A DNA stretch of 64,000 bases, taken from Hankyongella sp964404985 (lineage in GTDB: Bacteria; Pseudomonadota; Alphaproteobacteria; Sphingomonadales; Sphingomonadaceae). Numbering within the stretch: position 1 is the stretch's first letter; each line of letters begins with the position of its first letter. The notes beneath the pieces are model-generated. The model saw only the letters and a program-made list of their open reading frames with translations, had not been told where the DNA came from and made no database searches. Shown here piece after piece: positions 44,969 to 54,226 of the stretch. Position numbers and translations under genes: made by a program. The stretch covers positions 70,003-134,002 of the forward strand of contig CAYOMD010000004.1 in NCBI GenBank assembly GCA_964404985.1. Reading direction: 5' to 3'.

Positions 44969-46096
44969 GTGCCGCGCGCCGTTGTTACCGGGGCTTCAGG
45001 TTTCCTGGGCCACCACATTGTGCAATCCCTGCTTCAGCGGGGCTGGTCTGTCACGGCGATTGTCCGGCAGGGCAGCTATGTCGCGGCTCTGCGGCGCTGG
45101 GGCGTGACGCTCGTCGGCGCGGACTTCAGCCACCGTTGTTCCGTAACCAAGGCGATGCCGGCGATGGCTGATGTCGTCATCCATGCAGCCGCCGAGCCGC
45201 CGAGTTCGCCACTGAATCCGGAAGTCCTCGAAGATCGCAACGTTGCCGCGACACGCGCGGTACTGGCTGCAGCACAGATCGCCGATGCCGGACGAGTCGT
45301 GTGCATATCCGATTCCTGCGTCTACAACTGGTATGGGGTGGGAGAAGTCAGCGAGATGACTCCGCGCCTGCCGGATGCGCCTGCCGGCTATATCCGCTCC
45401 AAGCTGCGTTGTGAGGAACAGGCCAGGCGCGCGATGACGCGTGGCATGGATATCATGATCGTACAGCCCAACCCGATGTTCGGGCCATTCCAGACGCACG
45501 GTTTGGCCTTCCAGGCGTTCGCCAGCGCGCTCGGCCAGAAGATCAACCCGATTTCCGACGGTGCGACTTGCCTTGCCCATCCGCAGGCTGTCGCAGATGC
45601 CATCGTGACGGCGGCAGAGAGCGGCGTTGCCGGGCAATCCTACCTGCTTGGCGGCGAGCTGATCGATTTCCGCACCTTCACGAGTCTGATCGCACAGGCC
45701 ACAGGGGGTGCTGCCGCCATGAATACAGGTTGGCCATACTTGCGGGTCGCGAGCGATGCTGTGAGAATGCTGGCGTCGCGTGTCGCAAAGGCTCCGTTTT
45801 GTTCGAGTGTCATCTGGCGCGAATGGCTTGAGAATGCTCCCAGGGTCGATGACCGGCTGGCTCGTGCGGCCCTCTCCTATCGCCCGTTGGACATGACGAC
45901 CGCCGTGCGCGATATGGTCCATTGGATGCAGGCGATCGGCATCCTGGAGCCGCTTCCGCTGCAAGGGCGTGCAGTGGAGCCCGGCTTTGAGTCCGGACGG
46001 TCGCAGACGGGTGCCCGGCGCCCGCTTGCGACGACCCGCCCTCCACTGAAGATTATCCGCGGTGACGCGAAAATCCTTCATGAAGCTGCCGAGTAA
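44969..46096 (+). CDS. NAD-dependent epimerase/dehydratase (extended SDR)
   Basis: 375 residues from GTG 44969. The NAD(P)-binding GASGFLGHHIVQSLL lies at residues 8-22 and the catalytic Y-x3-K is GYIRSKLRCEE. DVVIHAAAEPPSSPLN and ISDSCVYNW match 3-beta-HSD/epimerase-type SDRs. The C-terminal tail (RRPLATTRPPLKIIRG) is basic. The substrate is unknown. The HerA gene follows after 52 bases. Confidence 0.88.
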   Translation: MPRAVVTGASGFLGHHIVQSLLQRGWSVTAIVRQGSYVAALRRWGVTLVGADFSHRCSVTKAMPAMADVVIHAAAEPPSSPLNPEVLEDRNVAATRAVLAAAQIADAGRVVCISDSCVYNWYGVGEVSEMTPRLPDAPAGYIRSKLRCEEQARRAMTRGMDIMIVQPNPMFGPFQTHGLAFQAFASALGQKINPISDGATCLAHPQAVADAIVTAAESGVAGQSYLLGGELIDFRTFTSLIAQATGGAAAMNTGWPYLRVASDAVRMLASRVAKAPFCSSVIWREWLENAPRVDDRLARAALSYRPLDMTTAVRDMVHWMQAIGILEPLPLQGRAVEPGFESGRSQTGARRPLATTRPPLKIIRGDAKILHEAAE

Positions 46097-46148
46097 TCCC
46101 GTCGGTTAGTCGCACACGCGTTGGCGATACACGCGATGTTAAGCACCT

Positions 46149-47819
46149 GTGTGGTCTAAGGGAGTGCCATTCACCGGGGGCACGCGCTTGAGTCATCTTA
46201 TTGCCGATATGGAGCTCGCCTCGGGCCGCCGGTTTGACGGGGTCACGGAGTTTCCCACCCAGCAGGTGATCGGGGAAGTGCTGAGCGTCACCAACGGTGC
46301 TTGCCACTGCCGGTTGTCGGGCGATGTCCAAGCGGCACGCACGGCAGCCCACGTCGGTGCGCACCTGAAAATCCCTGCGGATGGCCGCTGGATTCTGGTC
46401 ATGGTCTATGCAGTCAAGCCCGCAATGGGGCAGAGTCTCGATCTCGAGGCCAGCTTCCTGGGCGAAGCGGAAGCAGATGCCCTGGGCGGGTTGATTTCCT
46501 TCGTGCGCGGCATATCGCGCTATCCAGGGCCCGGCGAGCCGGTTTGTGCGGTCTCTGAGAAGGAATTGGCGCTGGTTTATGGCGCCGGACGCGCCAAAAG
46601 CATCGAGATCGGCGGGGTGCACTCAACCGGTACTATCCGGGCGCACCTCAAGATTGATGCGCTACTGGCCAAGCACTTTGCCATTCTTGGGTCCAGCGGA
46701 ACCGGAAAATCGACCACGACAGCGCTGGTGTTGCACCGTCTGCTCGATCAGTTGCCGCACGCCCACATGCTGATGCTGGATCCGCATGGCGAGTATAAGC
46801 GCGCGTTCGGTACGCGCGGTCATGCGCTGGACGTCTCGACGCTTGAACTGCCGTATTGGGTAATGAGTCTTCAGGAGCATTGCGAGATACTGGTCTCGCG
46901 GGATGACGACAGCGCGGTACAGGCGGATATTCTTGCGCGTTGCCTGCTCACGGCGCGCTCCAAAAGCCGTGCCGCGCTGGATGCAGGTCGCGTGACGGTC
47001 GATTCGCCGGTGCCGTACCTGATGTCGGATTTGCTGGGCGCGCTGCAGACCATGGTGGGTAAGCTCGACAAGCCCGAAAAGGCCTCCCCCTTTCTCAAGC
47101 TTAAGGCGCGCATCGAGGAACTGAAGAACGACCCGCGTTACAGCTTCATGTTCTCCGGCATGCTGGTCTCCGACTCGTTCATCGAGGTCCTGAACCGGTT
47201 CTTCCGCCTGCGGGACGACGGCAAGCCGATCGCCATCGTCGATCTCTCCGGGGTGCCGTCTGACATCGTCAAGCTGGTCGTGGGTGTGCTGTGCCGGCTT
47301 GCGTTCGATTTCGCGCAGTGGTCGATGAATGTCGGCCGTCCGCCGCTGGTGATCGTCTGCGAGGAGGCGCACCGCTATGTGCCTGCCATGCACCTTGATG
47401 ACAACAATGTCACCCGTCACATCCTGGAGCGAATCGCCAAAGAAGGCCGGAAATATGGCGTTTGCCTCGGGCTGGTGTCGCAACGCCCCTCGGATCTGTC
47501 CGAATCGGTCCTGTCGCAATGCGGCACGGTGATCTCCATGCGTATGAACAACGAGCGCGATCAGAACTTCGTCCGCGCGGCCATGCCAGAAGGCGGCAAA
47601 ATCTTTCTCGACGCGATTGCCGCCCTGCGCAACCGGGAATGCATCGTCTCCGGCGAAGGGGCATCGGTGCCGATGCGGGTCGCGCTGGATACGCTGGAGC
47701 CGGAACGCCGCCCGACATCGGACGATCCGGTGTTTACGGACAGCTGGAGCCAGCCGGCAACGCTGGACACAGAAATGACCGAGATCGTGCGCCGCTGGCG
47801 CAGTCAATCCCGCGAATAG
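46149..47819 (+). CDS. HerA-family ATP-binding protein (HAS barrel and ATPase)
   Basis: 556 residues. A HAS-barrel-like N-terminus (VIGEVLSVTNGACHCRL, HVGAHLKIPADGRWILVMVY) precedes a RecA/FtsK-type ATPase with Walker A LGSSGTGKSTTTALVL near residue 183 and Walker B VIVCEEAHRYVP near 400; SQCGTVISMRMNNERDQNFV is the HerA C-terminal block. Partner nuclease NurA is not in the window. GTG at 46149 or the in-frame GTG 46164 (behind AAGGGA) may start it; the latter is favoured by its site. It ends 5 bases before the 158-bp element. Confidence 0.87.
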   Translation: MWSKGVPFTGGTRLSHLIADMELASGRRFDGVTEFPTQQVIGEVLSVTNGACHCRLSGDVQAARTAAHVGAHLKIPADGRWILVMVYAVKPAMGQSLDLEASFLGEAEADALGGLISFVRGISRYPGPGEPVCAVSEKELALVYGAGRAKSIEIGGVHSTGTIRAHLKIDALLAKHFAILGSSGTGKSTTTALVLHRLLDQLPHAHMLMLDPHGEYKRAFGTRGHALDVSTLELPYWVMSLQEHCEILVSRDDDSAVQADILARCLLTARSKSRAALDAGRVTVDSPVPYLMSDLLGALQTMVGKLDKPEKASPFLKLKARIEELKNDPRYSFMFSGMLVSDSFIEVLNRFFRLRDDGKPIAIVDLSGVPSDIVKLVVGVLCRLAFDFAQWSMNVGRPPLVIVCEEAHRYVPAMHLDDNNVTRHILERIAKEGRKYGVCLGLVSQRPSDLSESVLSQCGTVISMRMNNERDQNFVRAAMPEGGKIFLDAIAALRNRECIVSGEGASVPMRVALDTLEPERRPTSDDPVFTDSWSQPATLDTEMTEIVRRWRSQSRE

Positions 47820-47824
47820 CCCTC

Positions 47825-47982
47825 ATACCAAATCTCATTGATACAAACCTATCCGTCATTGCGAGCGGGCCTATGGCTTGCGAAGCAATCCAGCCTTTGC
47901 GTTTCCTGGATCGCCACGGGGCTGCGCCCCTCGCGATGACGATTATGGAAGCGGATCGGTTGTCATCGCTGGGACTTGGTAT
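47825..47982 (-). repeat. 158-bp MITE-like palindromic element, copy B
   Basis: The inverted, about 95 percent identical copy of 22549-22706, with the same TGA...TGA flanks on its own strand. It lies 5 bases after the HerA-like stop and ahead of the rpmA terminator (both genes converge). Its copies of the ARGAAPWRSRKRKGW-type frame are not genes. Confidence 0.8.
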
Positions 47983-48011
47983 CAGGCAGCTTTGTCGTGA
48001 TACCCGCAGAC

Positions 48012-48042
48012 AAAAAAGGCCGCACAAAAGTGCGGCCTTTTC
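48012..48042 (-). terminator. Intrinsic terminator of rplU-rpmA
   Basis: On the minus strand AAAAGGCCGCAC, loop TTTT, GTGCGGCCTTTTTT: a 12-bp stem with a strong U-run, 18 bases after the rpmA stop. The A-run on the other side could also serve the convergent HerA transcript. Confidence 0.85.
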
Positions 48043-48060
48043 GATTACGGTGCAGTGCAA

Positions 48061-48348
48061 CTATTCCGCAGCGATCGCCTGCGCGTTGTCGTTGGCAGCA
48101 GGCACAATGCTCACATAGGAGCGGCCAAGCTTGCCGACGTGGAACTTCACATGGCCTTCGGTCAGGGCGAACAGCGTGTGGTCGACACCGATACCGACGT
48201 TGGTGCCGGGATAGAATTTGGTGCCGCGCTGGCGCACGAGGATGTTGCCGGCCAGGACGAACTGACCACCGAAGCGCTTCACGCCAAGCCGGCGACCCGC
48301 TGAGTCGCGGCCGTTGCGAGAGGAGCCGCCTGCCTTTTTATGTGCCAT
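48061..48348 (-). CDS. rpmA: 50S ribosomal protein L27
   Basis: 95 residues beginning AHKKAGGSSRNGRDSAGRRL, the invariant L27 start. GGQFVLAGNILVRQRGTKFYPG follows. Twelve bases after rplU, its operon partner. Full length, with an acidic-neutral tail (ANDNAQAIAAE). Confidence 0.99.
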   Translation of the reverse strand: MAHKKAGGSSRNGRDSAGRRLGVKRFGGQFVLAGNILVRQRGTKFYPGTNVGIGVDHTLFALTEGHVKFHVGKLGRSYVSIVPAANDNAQAIAAE

Positions 48349-48360
48349 GACGTAAACCCT

Positions 48361-48666
48361 TTACAGCGAAGCGTTGATGCCGACGATCTTGATCAGCGTC
48401 ATGTTCTGACGGTGGCCAGCCTTGCGGCGATAGTTGTGACGACGCTTCTTCTTGAAGACGATGACCTTGTCGGTCTTGAACTGCTCGACGATTTCGGCGG
48501 CAACCGAAGCGCCGTTTGCCAGCGATATCGAGGTGCCATCGCCGACCATCAGAACGTCCTGAAAGGTCAGGGCGTCGCCGGGTTCGCCTTCCAGCTTCTC
48601 GACAGCGAGTACATCGTCTGCCGAAACCCGGTATTGCTTCCCGCCAGTGCGAACCACTGCGTACAT
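48361..48666 (-). CDS. rplU: 50S ribosomal protein L21
   Basis: 101 residues beginning MYAVVRTGGKQYRVSADDVL, with KKKRRHNYRRKAGHRQNMTL typical of the C-terminal half. It heads the rplU-rpmA operon, with a clear promoter at 48751-48780. Confidence 0.99.
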   Translation of the reverse strand: MYAVVRTGGKQYRVSADDVLAVEKLEGEPGDALTFQDVLMVGDGTSISLANGASVAAEIVEQFKTDKVIVFKKKRRHNYRRKAGHRQNMTLIKIVGINASL

Positions 48667-48750
48667 CGTCTTGATCCCTAAACCGACACCCGCTCGAAAA
48701 CGGGCAAAAAATGCTCACCCCGCACGCGCGGGCCAAAAAGCGAAGCCGCG

Positions 48751-48780
48751 TCTCTAGACGCAAATTTGCCCGAATGTCAA
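48751..48780 (-). promoter_or_regulatory. rplU-rpmA promoter
   Basis: On the minus strand a perfect TTGACA (48780-48775) is followed after 18 bases by TAGAGA (48756-48751). The resulting leader of about 80 bases contains GCCCGTTTTCGAGCGGGT, which can form a hairpin near the rplU start. Confidence 0.6.
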
Positions 48781-48840
48781 CGGCTGTTGCAGTTGCTGGA
48801 TGCTTGCGGACAGCGGTTGCTTTTGCGTAGCCGTGCCCGT

Positions 48841-49950
48841 TCAGGCCGCAGCGGCCTCGGCCTCCATCTCGGCTGCTTTTTGCTCGACCAGCGCAACGAT
48901 GTGATCCACCATCTTTGCATCGTCGATATGGTGGTCGGTCACGCCGCTCAGATACACCATGTGCTTGCCGGCGCCCCCGCCGGTCAGGCCGATATCGGTC
49001 TCGCGGGCCTCGCCCGGCCCGTTGACCACGCAGCCGAGCACGGACAAGGAGATCGGCGTGCGAATGTGCTGCAGCCGCTCTTCCAGCTTCTCGACCGTAC
49101 GGATCACGTCGAAGCCCTGACGGGCGCAACTGGGGCAAGAGACAATCCGCACGCCGCGGGTCCGCAGGCCCAGTGACTTGAGGATGTCGAAGCCGACCCG
49201 CACTTCCTGTTCCGGCTCGGCCGAGAGCGAGACGCGAATCGTGTCGCCGATTCCGGCCCACAGCAGCGAGCCCAGCCCGATCGCGCTCTTGACTGTGCCG
49301 GTGATCATGGCGCCGGCCTCGGTGATGCCCAGATGCAGCGGGCAGTCGACCGCGTCGGCGAGCTGCTGGTAGGCAGCGACGGCCAGGAACACGTCGCTGG
49401 CCTTCACCGCGACCTTGAATTCATGGAAATCATGGTCCTGCAGCAGCCGGATGTGGTCAAGGGCGCTCTCGACCAGGGCCTCGGGGCACGGCTCGCCGTA
49501 CTTCTCCAGCAAGTCCTTCTCCAGACTGCCGGCGTTGACACCGATCCGGATGGCGCAGCCGTTCGCCTTGGCGGCGCGCACGACTTCCGCCACGCGCTCC
49601 GCCGAGCCGATGTTGCCGGGGTTGATGCGCAGGCAGGCGGCACCCGCGTCCGCAGCTTCCAGCGCGCGTTTGTAATGAAAGTGAATGTCGGCCACCAGGG
49701 GCACGCGGGCAGCGCGGGCGATCTGCCGGAACGCAGCCGTCGACTCCTCATCCGGACAGGATACGCGGACAATGTCCGCCCCGGCCTCTTCACAGCGGCG
49801 GATCTGATCGATGGTCGCCCGGGCGTCCGTCGTCGGCGTATTCGTCATGGTCTGGACCGTAATCGGCGCATCGCCGCCGACGGGGACGGCACCGACCATG
49901 ATCTGGCGGCTCTTGCGCCGCATGATATCGCGCCAGGGACGCACGCTCAT
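48841..49950 (-). CDS. ispG: 4-hydroxy-3-methylbut-2-enyl diphosphate synthase IspG
   Basis: 369 residues. A [4Fe-4S] enzyme of the MEP isoprenoid pathway. The N-terminal TIM barrel (VQTMTNTPTTDARATIDQI, PLVADIHFHYKRALEA) precedes the cluster ligands in VSCPSCARQGFDVI and LSVLGCVVNGPGEA. Stand-alone between rplU and the RodZ-like gene, as often in the class. Confidence 0.98.
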   Translation of the reverse strand: MSVRPWRDIMRRKSRQIMVGAVPVGGDAPITVQTMTNTPTTDARATIDQIRRCEEAGADIVRVSCPDEESTAAFRQIARAARVPLVADIHFHYKRALEAADAGAACLRINPGNIGSAERVAEVVRAAKANGCAIRIGVNAGSLEKDLLEKYGEPCPEALVESALDHIRLLQDHDFHEFKVAVKASDVFLAVAAYQQLADAVDCPLHLGITEAGAMITGTVKSAIGLGSLLWAGIGDTIRVSLSAEPEQEVRVGFDILKSLGLRTRGVRIVSCPSCARQGFDVIRTVEKLEERLQHIRTPISLSVLGCVVNGPGEARETDIGLTGGGAGKHMVYLSGVTDHHIDDAKMVDHIVALVEQKAAEMEAEAAAA

Positions 49951-50033
49951 TCGATGACTCCTACAGTATCTACGCCGTGCTTATAGGCATGGAAGTCGAG
50001 CGAGAAAAGGCCAACACGCCAGAAGGGGGCGAT

Positions 50034-50069
50034 TAGAGCACCAGACATTAAATTTGCCTCAGCCTGTTA
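50034..50069. repeat. Short repeat remnant carrying the RodZ-like gene's stop codon
   Basis: TAGAGCACCAGACATTAAAT...CAGCCTGTTA: the start resembles 24649-24666 and the end matches the CAGCCTGTTA of 58732-58741. Read on the minus strand the first bases TAA are the stop of the RodZ-like gene. Confidence 0.55.
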
Positions 50070-50966
50070 GCGTGCCGGGGTGTTACGGGCAGCAAGCGCT
50101 GTCGCTGTCAGCTCGATGTCACGAACGACATCGTTCGGCCCGCCAAGCGGCGGAAGGGCCGCCCCGCCGACAGTTACGTCCAGCGCACCGGCACGGCCGG
50201 TCCACAACAGCTGTCGCGATCCGGACGGTACGACATACTGGTCGCCGGCACTCAGAATACGCTGGAGCACCGTCTTCCCGGTTGCCGCCTCCGTGATCTT
50301 GACCCAGGCATCCTCCCGGGCGGTCAGGATCACCACGCTGGACGGATCGACCGCCGTCGGCGCCGCCTGCTCCGGTGTCGAAGGGGTGGCCTCGGTAGGG
50401 ACCGTTGGTACTGCTGCGGCAGAGGGCGGTGGTGTGGGGCTTGCGAGGGGCGGCAGGGCGGCTTGTGCGGTCTGGTCCGGTATGGTGATGGACTCCTGCG
50501 GCTTTGGGGCGCTGGAGGCAACGCTCGGGAAGAGTTGCGATACCGTCTGCATCAGGTCGCCCTGGCGCACGAGGCTGGCGACGATGACCACGGCGCCAAC
50601 GCCGAGTATTGACAGCACAATAAGCCGCATGGACGGCGCTTTGCGCTCATCGAGCGGCGTAAGTTCTGTCACCCGTCTCGGGGTCAGGTGGTGTGCGGCC
50701 TCCGCCTTGAACTGTTCGGCAACCATGTCCGGCGACAGGCCAAGCCAGCGCGCATAGGCCTTCACGAAGCCGACGGCGTAGGTAAGGCCCGGCAGCTCGG
50801 CCATCACGCCGTCTTCCAGCGCGACCAGATAGCGGGTCGGGATCCGGGTTTCTTTGGCGATTTCCTCGATCGGTGCCCCACGCTCTTCACGGCGCCGGCG
50901 CAGCAGATGCCCGACTGTAAACCCGCTATGCCCGGCTTTCTCGGCTGCATCGGTCATGGTCGTCAC
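50067..50966 (-). CDS. RodZ-like protein (HTH and DUF4115)
   Basis: 299 residues. A cytoplasmic Xre-type helix-turn-helix (VGHLLRRRREERGAPIEEIA, residues about 17-80), a membrane helix (RLIVLSILGVGAVVIVASLV, about 114-133), a Pro/Ala-rich spacer (to about 205), and a C-terminal DUF4115 beta domain (VILTAREDAWVKITEA, SGSRQLLWTGRAG). This is the layout of RodZ, which links MreB to the membrane. Upstream of ispG, the usual order. Confidence 0.87.
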   Translation of the reverse strand: MTTMTDAAEKAGHSGFTVGHLLRRRREERGAPIEEIAKETRIPTRYLVALEDGVMAELPGLTYAVGFVKAYARWLGLSPDMVAEQFKAEAAHHLTPRRVTELTPLDERKAPSMRLIVLSILGVGAVVIVASLVRQGDLMQTVSQLFPSVASSAPKPQESITIPDQTAQAALPPLASPTPPPSAAAVPTVPTEATPSTPEQAAPTAVDPSSVVILTAREDAWVKITEAATGKTVLQRILSAGDQYVVPSGSRQLLWTGRAGALDVTVGGAALPPLGGPNDVVRDIELTATALAARNTPAR

Positions 50967-51099
50967 CCAGCTCCTCCCTGCTACTTCTCACCATATCCTC
51001 GGGCGCGATACTACAGGGATTATGAGTAACTGGGCAATTTTATGCGGGAAAGCCGTGCTTCAGTGGTTTTATCCGGGGGTGCAGATAGCGCGCAGGGCC

Positions 51100-53382
51100 T
51101 CAAAGCGGGATGCCGTGTTCCGTGCTGAAGTCCTGCAGCCGGCGGCGGACGTCGGTCGCCGGCTCAGCGAGCCAGGCTGCCATCGAGGCCTGCAGTGTGG
51201 CAAGCGGCGTGGCGCGCACCATGGCCTTGATCGGCCCGATGGCGGCAGGGGTGATGGAAAGCCTCTTGAGACCGATACCCAGCAAGGCCAGGCATTCCAG
51301 CGGGCGACCGCCCATCTCGCCGCAGCAGGTGACCGGCTTGCCGGCAGTGTCCGCCGCCTCAATGATCCGGCGCAGGAACCGCAGGATCGAGGGCGACACC
51401 CAGTCATACCGGTCAGCAAGCTTGGGGTGCGACCGGTCGGCAGCGAACAGAAACTGGATGAGATCGTTGGTGCCGATCGACAGGAAGTCTGCCGCGCGCA
51501 ACAGGACATCGAGCTGGAACGCGAGCGCCGGGACTTCGACCATGGCGCCGTAATGGACGGCCTGCGGTGTGGCTTCATTCCGGGCGATCATCGCGGCACG
51601 TTGCTCCTCGACAACGGCACGCGCGGCATCGAACTCCCAGGGCTCGGTCACCATGGGGAACATCAGCCGGAGCTCCTTGCCGGCGGTCGCCTCCAGCAGC
51701 GCGCGCGCCTGCACCTTCAGCAGGCCACGGCGCTCGAGTGCCAGCCGCAGGGCACGCCAGCCCATGGCCGGGTTCTCTTCCTCGATTTCGGCACCCTTCA
51801 TGTAGGGCAGGGATTTGTCGCCGCCGATATCGACGCTGCGGAACACCACCGGCCGGTCGCCGGCCACGGCCAGCACCTGCCGGTACAGATGCGCCTGCGA
51901 TTGCCGACGCGGCAGTTTGGCCGAGACCATGAACTGAAATTCGGTGCGGAACAGGCCGATGCCGTCGGCATTGGTGAGGTCGAGCCCCGGGAGGTCCACA
52001 ATCAAGCCGGCATTGATGTTGAGGGAAATGCGTGTGCCATCGGTCGTGACAGCGGGCAGGTCGCGCAACTTGGCGAATTCTGCCTGCCGTTTCTCGCGCA
52101 GCGCGACGTGCGCCTCGAACTGGCGCACGACTGTCGGCGACGGGCGGATGAACGCAGCCTCGCTGCCGGTATCGATCAGGATGGGGTCGCCCTCTGCGAC
52201 GGTCTCGCGCAGCCCGCGCACCCGCCCGAGCATCGGCACGCCCATGGCGCGCGAGACGATGACGACATGCGCCGTCGGTGAGCCTTCCTCAAGAATGACC
52301 CCCTTCAGCCAGCGACGATCATATTCCAGCAACTCGGCTGGTCCCAGCGCCTTGGCGATCAGGATGATGTCCTGATTAAGCTCAAGGTCTGCGGCGGTGC
52401 CGGATTTGCCGGAGACGATGCGTATCAACCGGTTGGAGAGATCTTCCAGGTCATGCAGGCGCTCGCGGAACAACGGGTCCTTGGTTTTCATCAGCGCAGC
52501 ACGCGTGCGCTGCTGCACCCGCTCGATGGCAGCCTCCGCTGTCAGGCCGCTGTCGATGGCCGCATTGATGCGCCGGGACCAGCCTTCATCGAAGGCGAAC
52601 ATCCGGTAGGTCTCCAGAACATCCTTGTGCTCGCCGGAGCTGGAGAATTCGGCCTGGGTCAGCATGCGGTCGATCTGCACGCGCATGGCCGCGAAGGCGT
52701 CATAGACGCGCTTGCGCTCCGTCTCGATGTCGTCTGCGACCGTATGCTCGATGACGATGCTGGGCTGGTGGAACACGGCGATGCCGCGCCCCAGCCCCTC
52801 GACCAGCCGGAGCCCGGCGAGGCGGTGCGATCCGCTGGTCTGAGCCCGGTTGCTGGCGATGGTGGCATCATCGATCACCCCGGCACTGGCAATCAGCTCG
52901 GAGACGACCATGGCGACCGTCTGCAGGAGTTCGATCTCTTCCTCGCCATATTCGCGCGGGTCGACATGCTGGACGCAAACAACGCCGGTCGCCTGCTCCC
53001 GGCGCAGGATCGGCACGCCGGCAAAACTGTGGAACAGTTCCTCGCCGGTCTCCGGGCGATAGGCAAAATTGGGGTGCTGGCGCGCCTCCGCCAGGTTGAG
53101 GACGGCGCGGGTCTGGGCGATGGTGCCGACAAGACCCTCCCCCATCGCCAGTTGCGTCACATGCACGGCGGACTGAGCAAGGCCGGTCGTCGCATAAAGC
53201 TCGAGCCTGCCGTCCCGCTGGACGTAAATCGAGCAGACTTCGCTGCTAAGCCCTTCGGCGATGACTGCCGTGACCTGGTTCAGCTTGATCTGTGCGGACC
53301 GGCTCGCCGCCATGATCTCATGCAGGCGTCTGACAACGTCGCGCGGCGAACTGATGGGATCGTGGCTGTTGGGAAGCGCCAT
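51100..53382 (-). CDS. ptsP: PtsP, nitrogen-PTS enzyme I with GAF domain
   Basis: 760 residues. N-terminal GAF domain (AVIAEGLSSEVCSIYVQRDG to about 165), then the EI body: phospho-His region EGSPTAHVVIVSRAMGVPML near 370, PEP-binding GIGLFRTEFQFMV and the C-terminal FLSIGTNDLIQFLFAADR and CCGEMGGRP. It starts the PTS-Ntr chain, regulated by the nitrogen signal through GAF. There are no ptsN or npr genes in the window. Confidence 0.96.
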   Translation of the reverse strand: MALPNSHDPISSPRDVVRRLHEIMAASRSAQIKLNQVTAVIAEGLSSEVCSIYVQRDGRLELYATTGLAQSAVHVTQLAMGEGLVGTIAQTRAVLNLAEARQHPNFAYRPETGEELFHSFAGVPILRREQATGVVCVQHVDPREYGEEEIELLQTVAMVVSELIASAGVIDDATIASNRAQTSGSHRLAGLRLVEGLGRGIAVFHQPSIVIEHTVADDIETERKRVYDAFAAMRVQIDRMLTQAEFSSSGEHKDVLETYRMFAFDEGWSRRINAAIDSGLTAEAAIERVQQRTRAALMKTKDPLFRERLHDLEDLSNRLIRIVSGKSGTAADLELNQDIILIAKALGPAELLEYDRRWLKGVILEEGSPTAHVVIVSRAMGVPMLGRVRGLRETVAEGDPILIDTGSEAAFIRPSPTVVRQFEAHVALREKRQAEFAKLRDLPAVTTDGTRISLNINAGLIVDLPGLDLTNADGIGLFRTEFQFMVSAKLPRRQSQAHLYRQVLAVAGDRPVVFRSVDIGGDKSLPYMKGAEIEEENPAMGWRALRLALERRGLLKVQARALLEATAGKELRLMFPMVTEPWEFDAARAVVEEQRAAMIARNEATPQAVHYGAMVEVPALAFQLDVLLRAADFLSIGTNDLIQFLFAADRSHPKLADRYDWVSPSILRFLRRIIEAADTAGKPVTCCGEMGGRPLECLALLGIGLKRLSITPAAIGPIKAMVRATPLATLQASMAAWLAEPATDVRRRLQDFSTEHGIPL

Positions 53383-53439
53383 GAACCGTGTTTAGGGCGT
53401 GTTTGCCCGCACGTCCATGCCGCTGTCTTTCTTATGCGA

Positions 53440-54162
53440 TCAAATTGCTGTGGTCAGATCGATCAGCCATTGCGGGCTGTAGTCCAGGGCAAGCGCCTCC
53501 AGCTGCTTGTCGAGCCCGCTCAGGACCAGCACCCCGGCGACCAGCATGCCAAAACCAAGCAGTTGTTTGCCCAGCTTGCTGGCATTGCCGAGCTTGCCGC
53601 GCATTTTGAGCAGTGTCTGCCGCCCGATGGTGCCGATCAAAAGCAGCGGCAAGGACGCCCCGATCCCGAACAGACCCATGGCCAGCGCAACCGCGCCGAG
53701 TTCCTTGCCCTGGCTTGCTAGGATGCTCGCTGCACCAAGCGTCGGGCCCACACACGGGCTCCAGACGGCACCGAGCAAGGTCCCCAGACCAAACTGACCC
53801 AGCCAGCCGTGGCTGGGCATAGTGGATGTGCGTTGTGCCGCCCAGTCCCCGACCGGTTGCAGGGCGGACTGAAACGCCCGCTGCGCGAACGGAATAGCCA
53901 GAACCGCACCGAGCGCCACCAGCAGCGCACCGGAAATAGACCGGAAGACATCGGCATCCAGGCCGATACTGAAGCCGATTGTCGCGACAAACAGGCCGAC
54001 TGCGGTGAAGGATATCGCCAGCCCTGCTGCCAGTGCCAGCGGCCCGAGGCGATGTTCATTGGCCGCAGAGCCGAACACGATCGGCAGGATCGGCAAGACG
54101 CATGGGTTTAGGACGGTCAGCAGGCCCGCCAGAAAGGCAGCACCCAAGGTCAGAATATCCAT
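53440..54162 (-). CDS. ccdA: CcdA-type thiol-disulfide membrane transporter
   Basis: 240 residues with six membrane helices. The two redox cysteines sit in VLNPCVLPILPIVFG and AVWSPCVGPTLGAAS, the CcdA/DsbD-transmembrane pattern. It carries reducing power from cytoplasmic thioredoxin to the periplasm. The thioredoxin-like gene 64 bases upstream is the likely partner. Confidence 0.88.
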   Translation of the reverse strand: MDILTLGAAFLAGLLTVLNPCVLPILPIVFGSAANEHRLGPLALAAGLAISFTAVGLFVATIGFSIGLDADVFRSISGALLVALGAVLAIPFAQRAFQSALQPVGDWAAQRTSTMPSHGWLGQFGLGTLLGAVWSPCVGPTLGAASILASQGKELGAVALAMGLFGIGASLPLLLIGTIGRQTLLKMRGKLGNASKLGKQLLGFGMLVAGVLVLSGLDKQLEALALDYSPQWLIDLTTAI

Positions 54163-54226
54163 TCATGCAACTCCGTATGCACGCCAGACCAGACCGGCGC
54201 ACCCGCTGGCGCGCCGGGCCTTGCGG

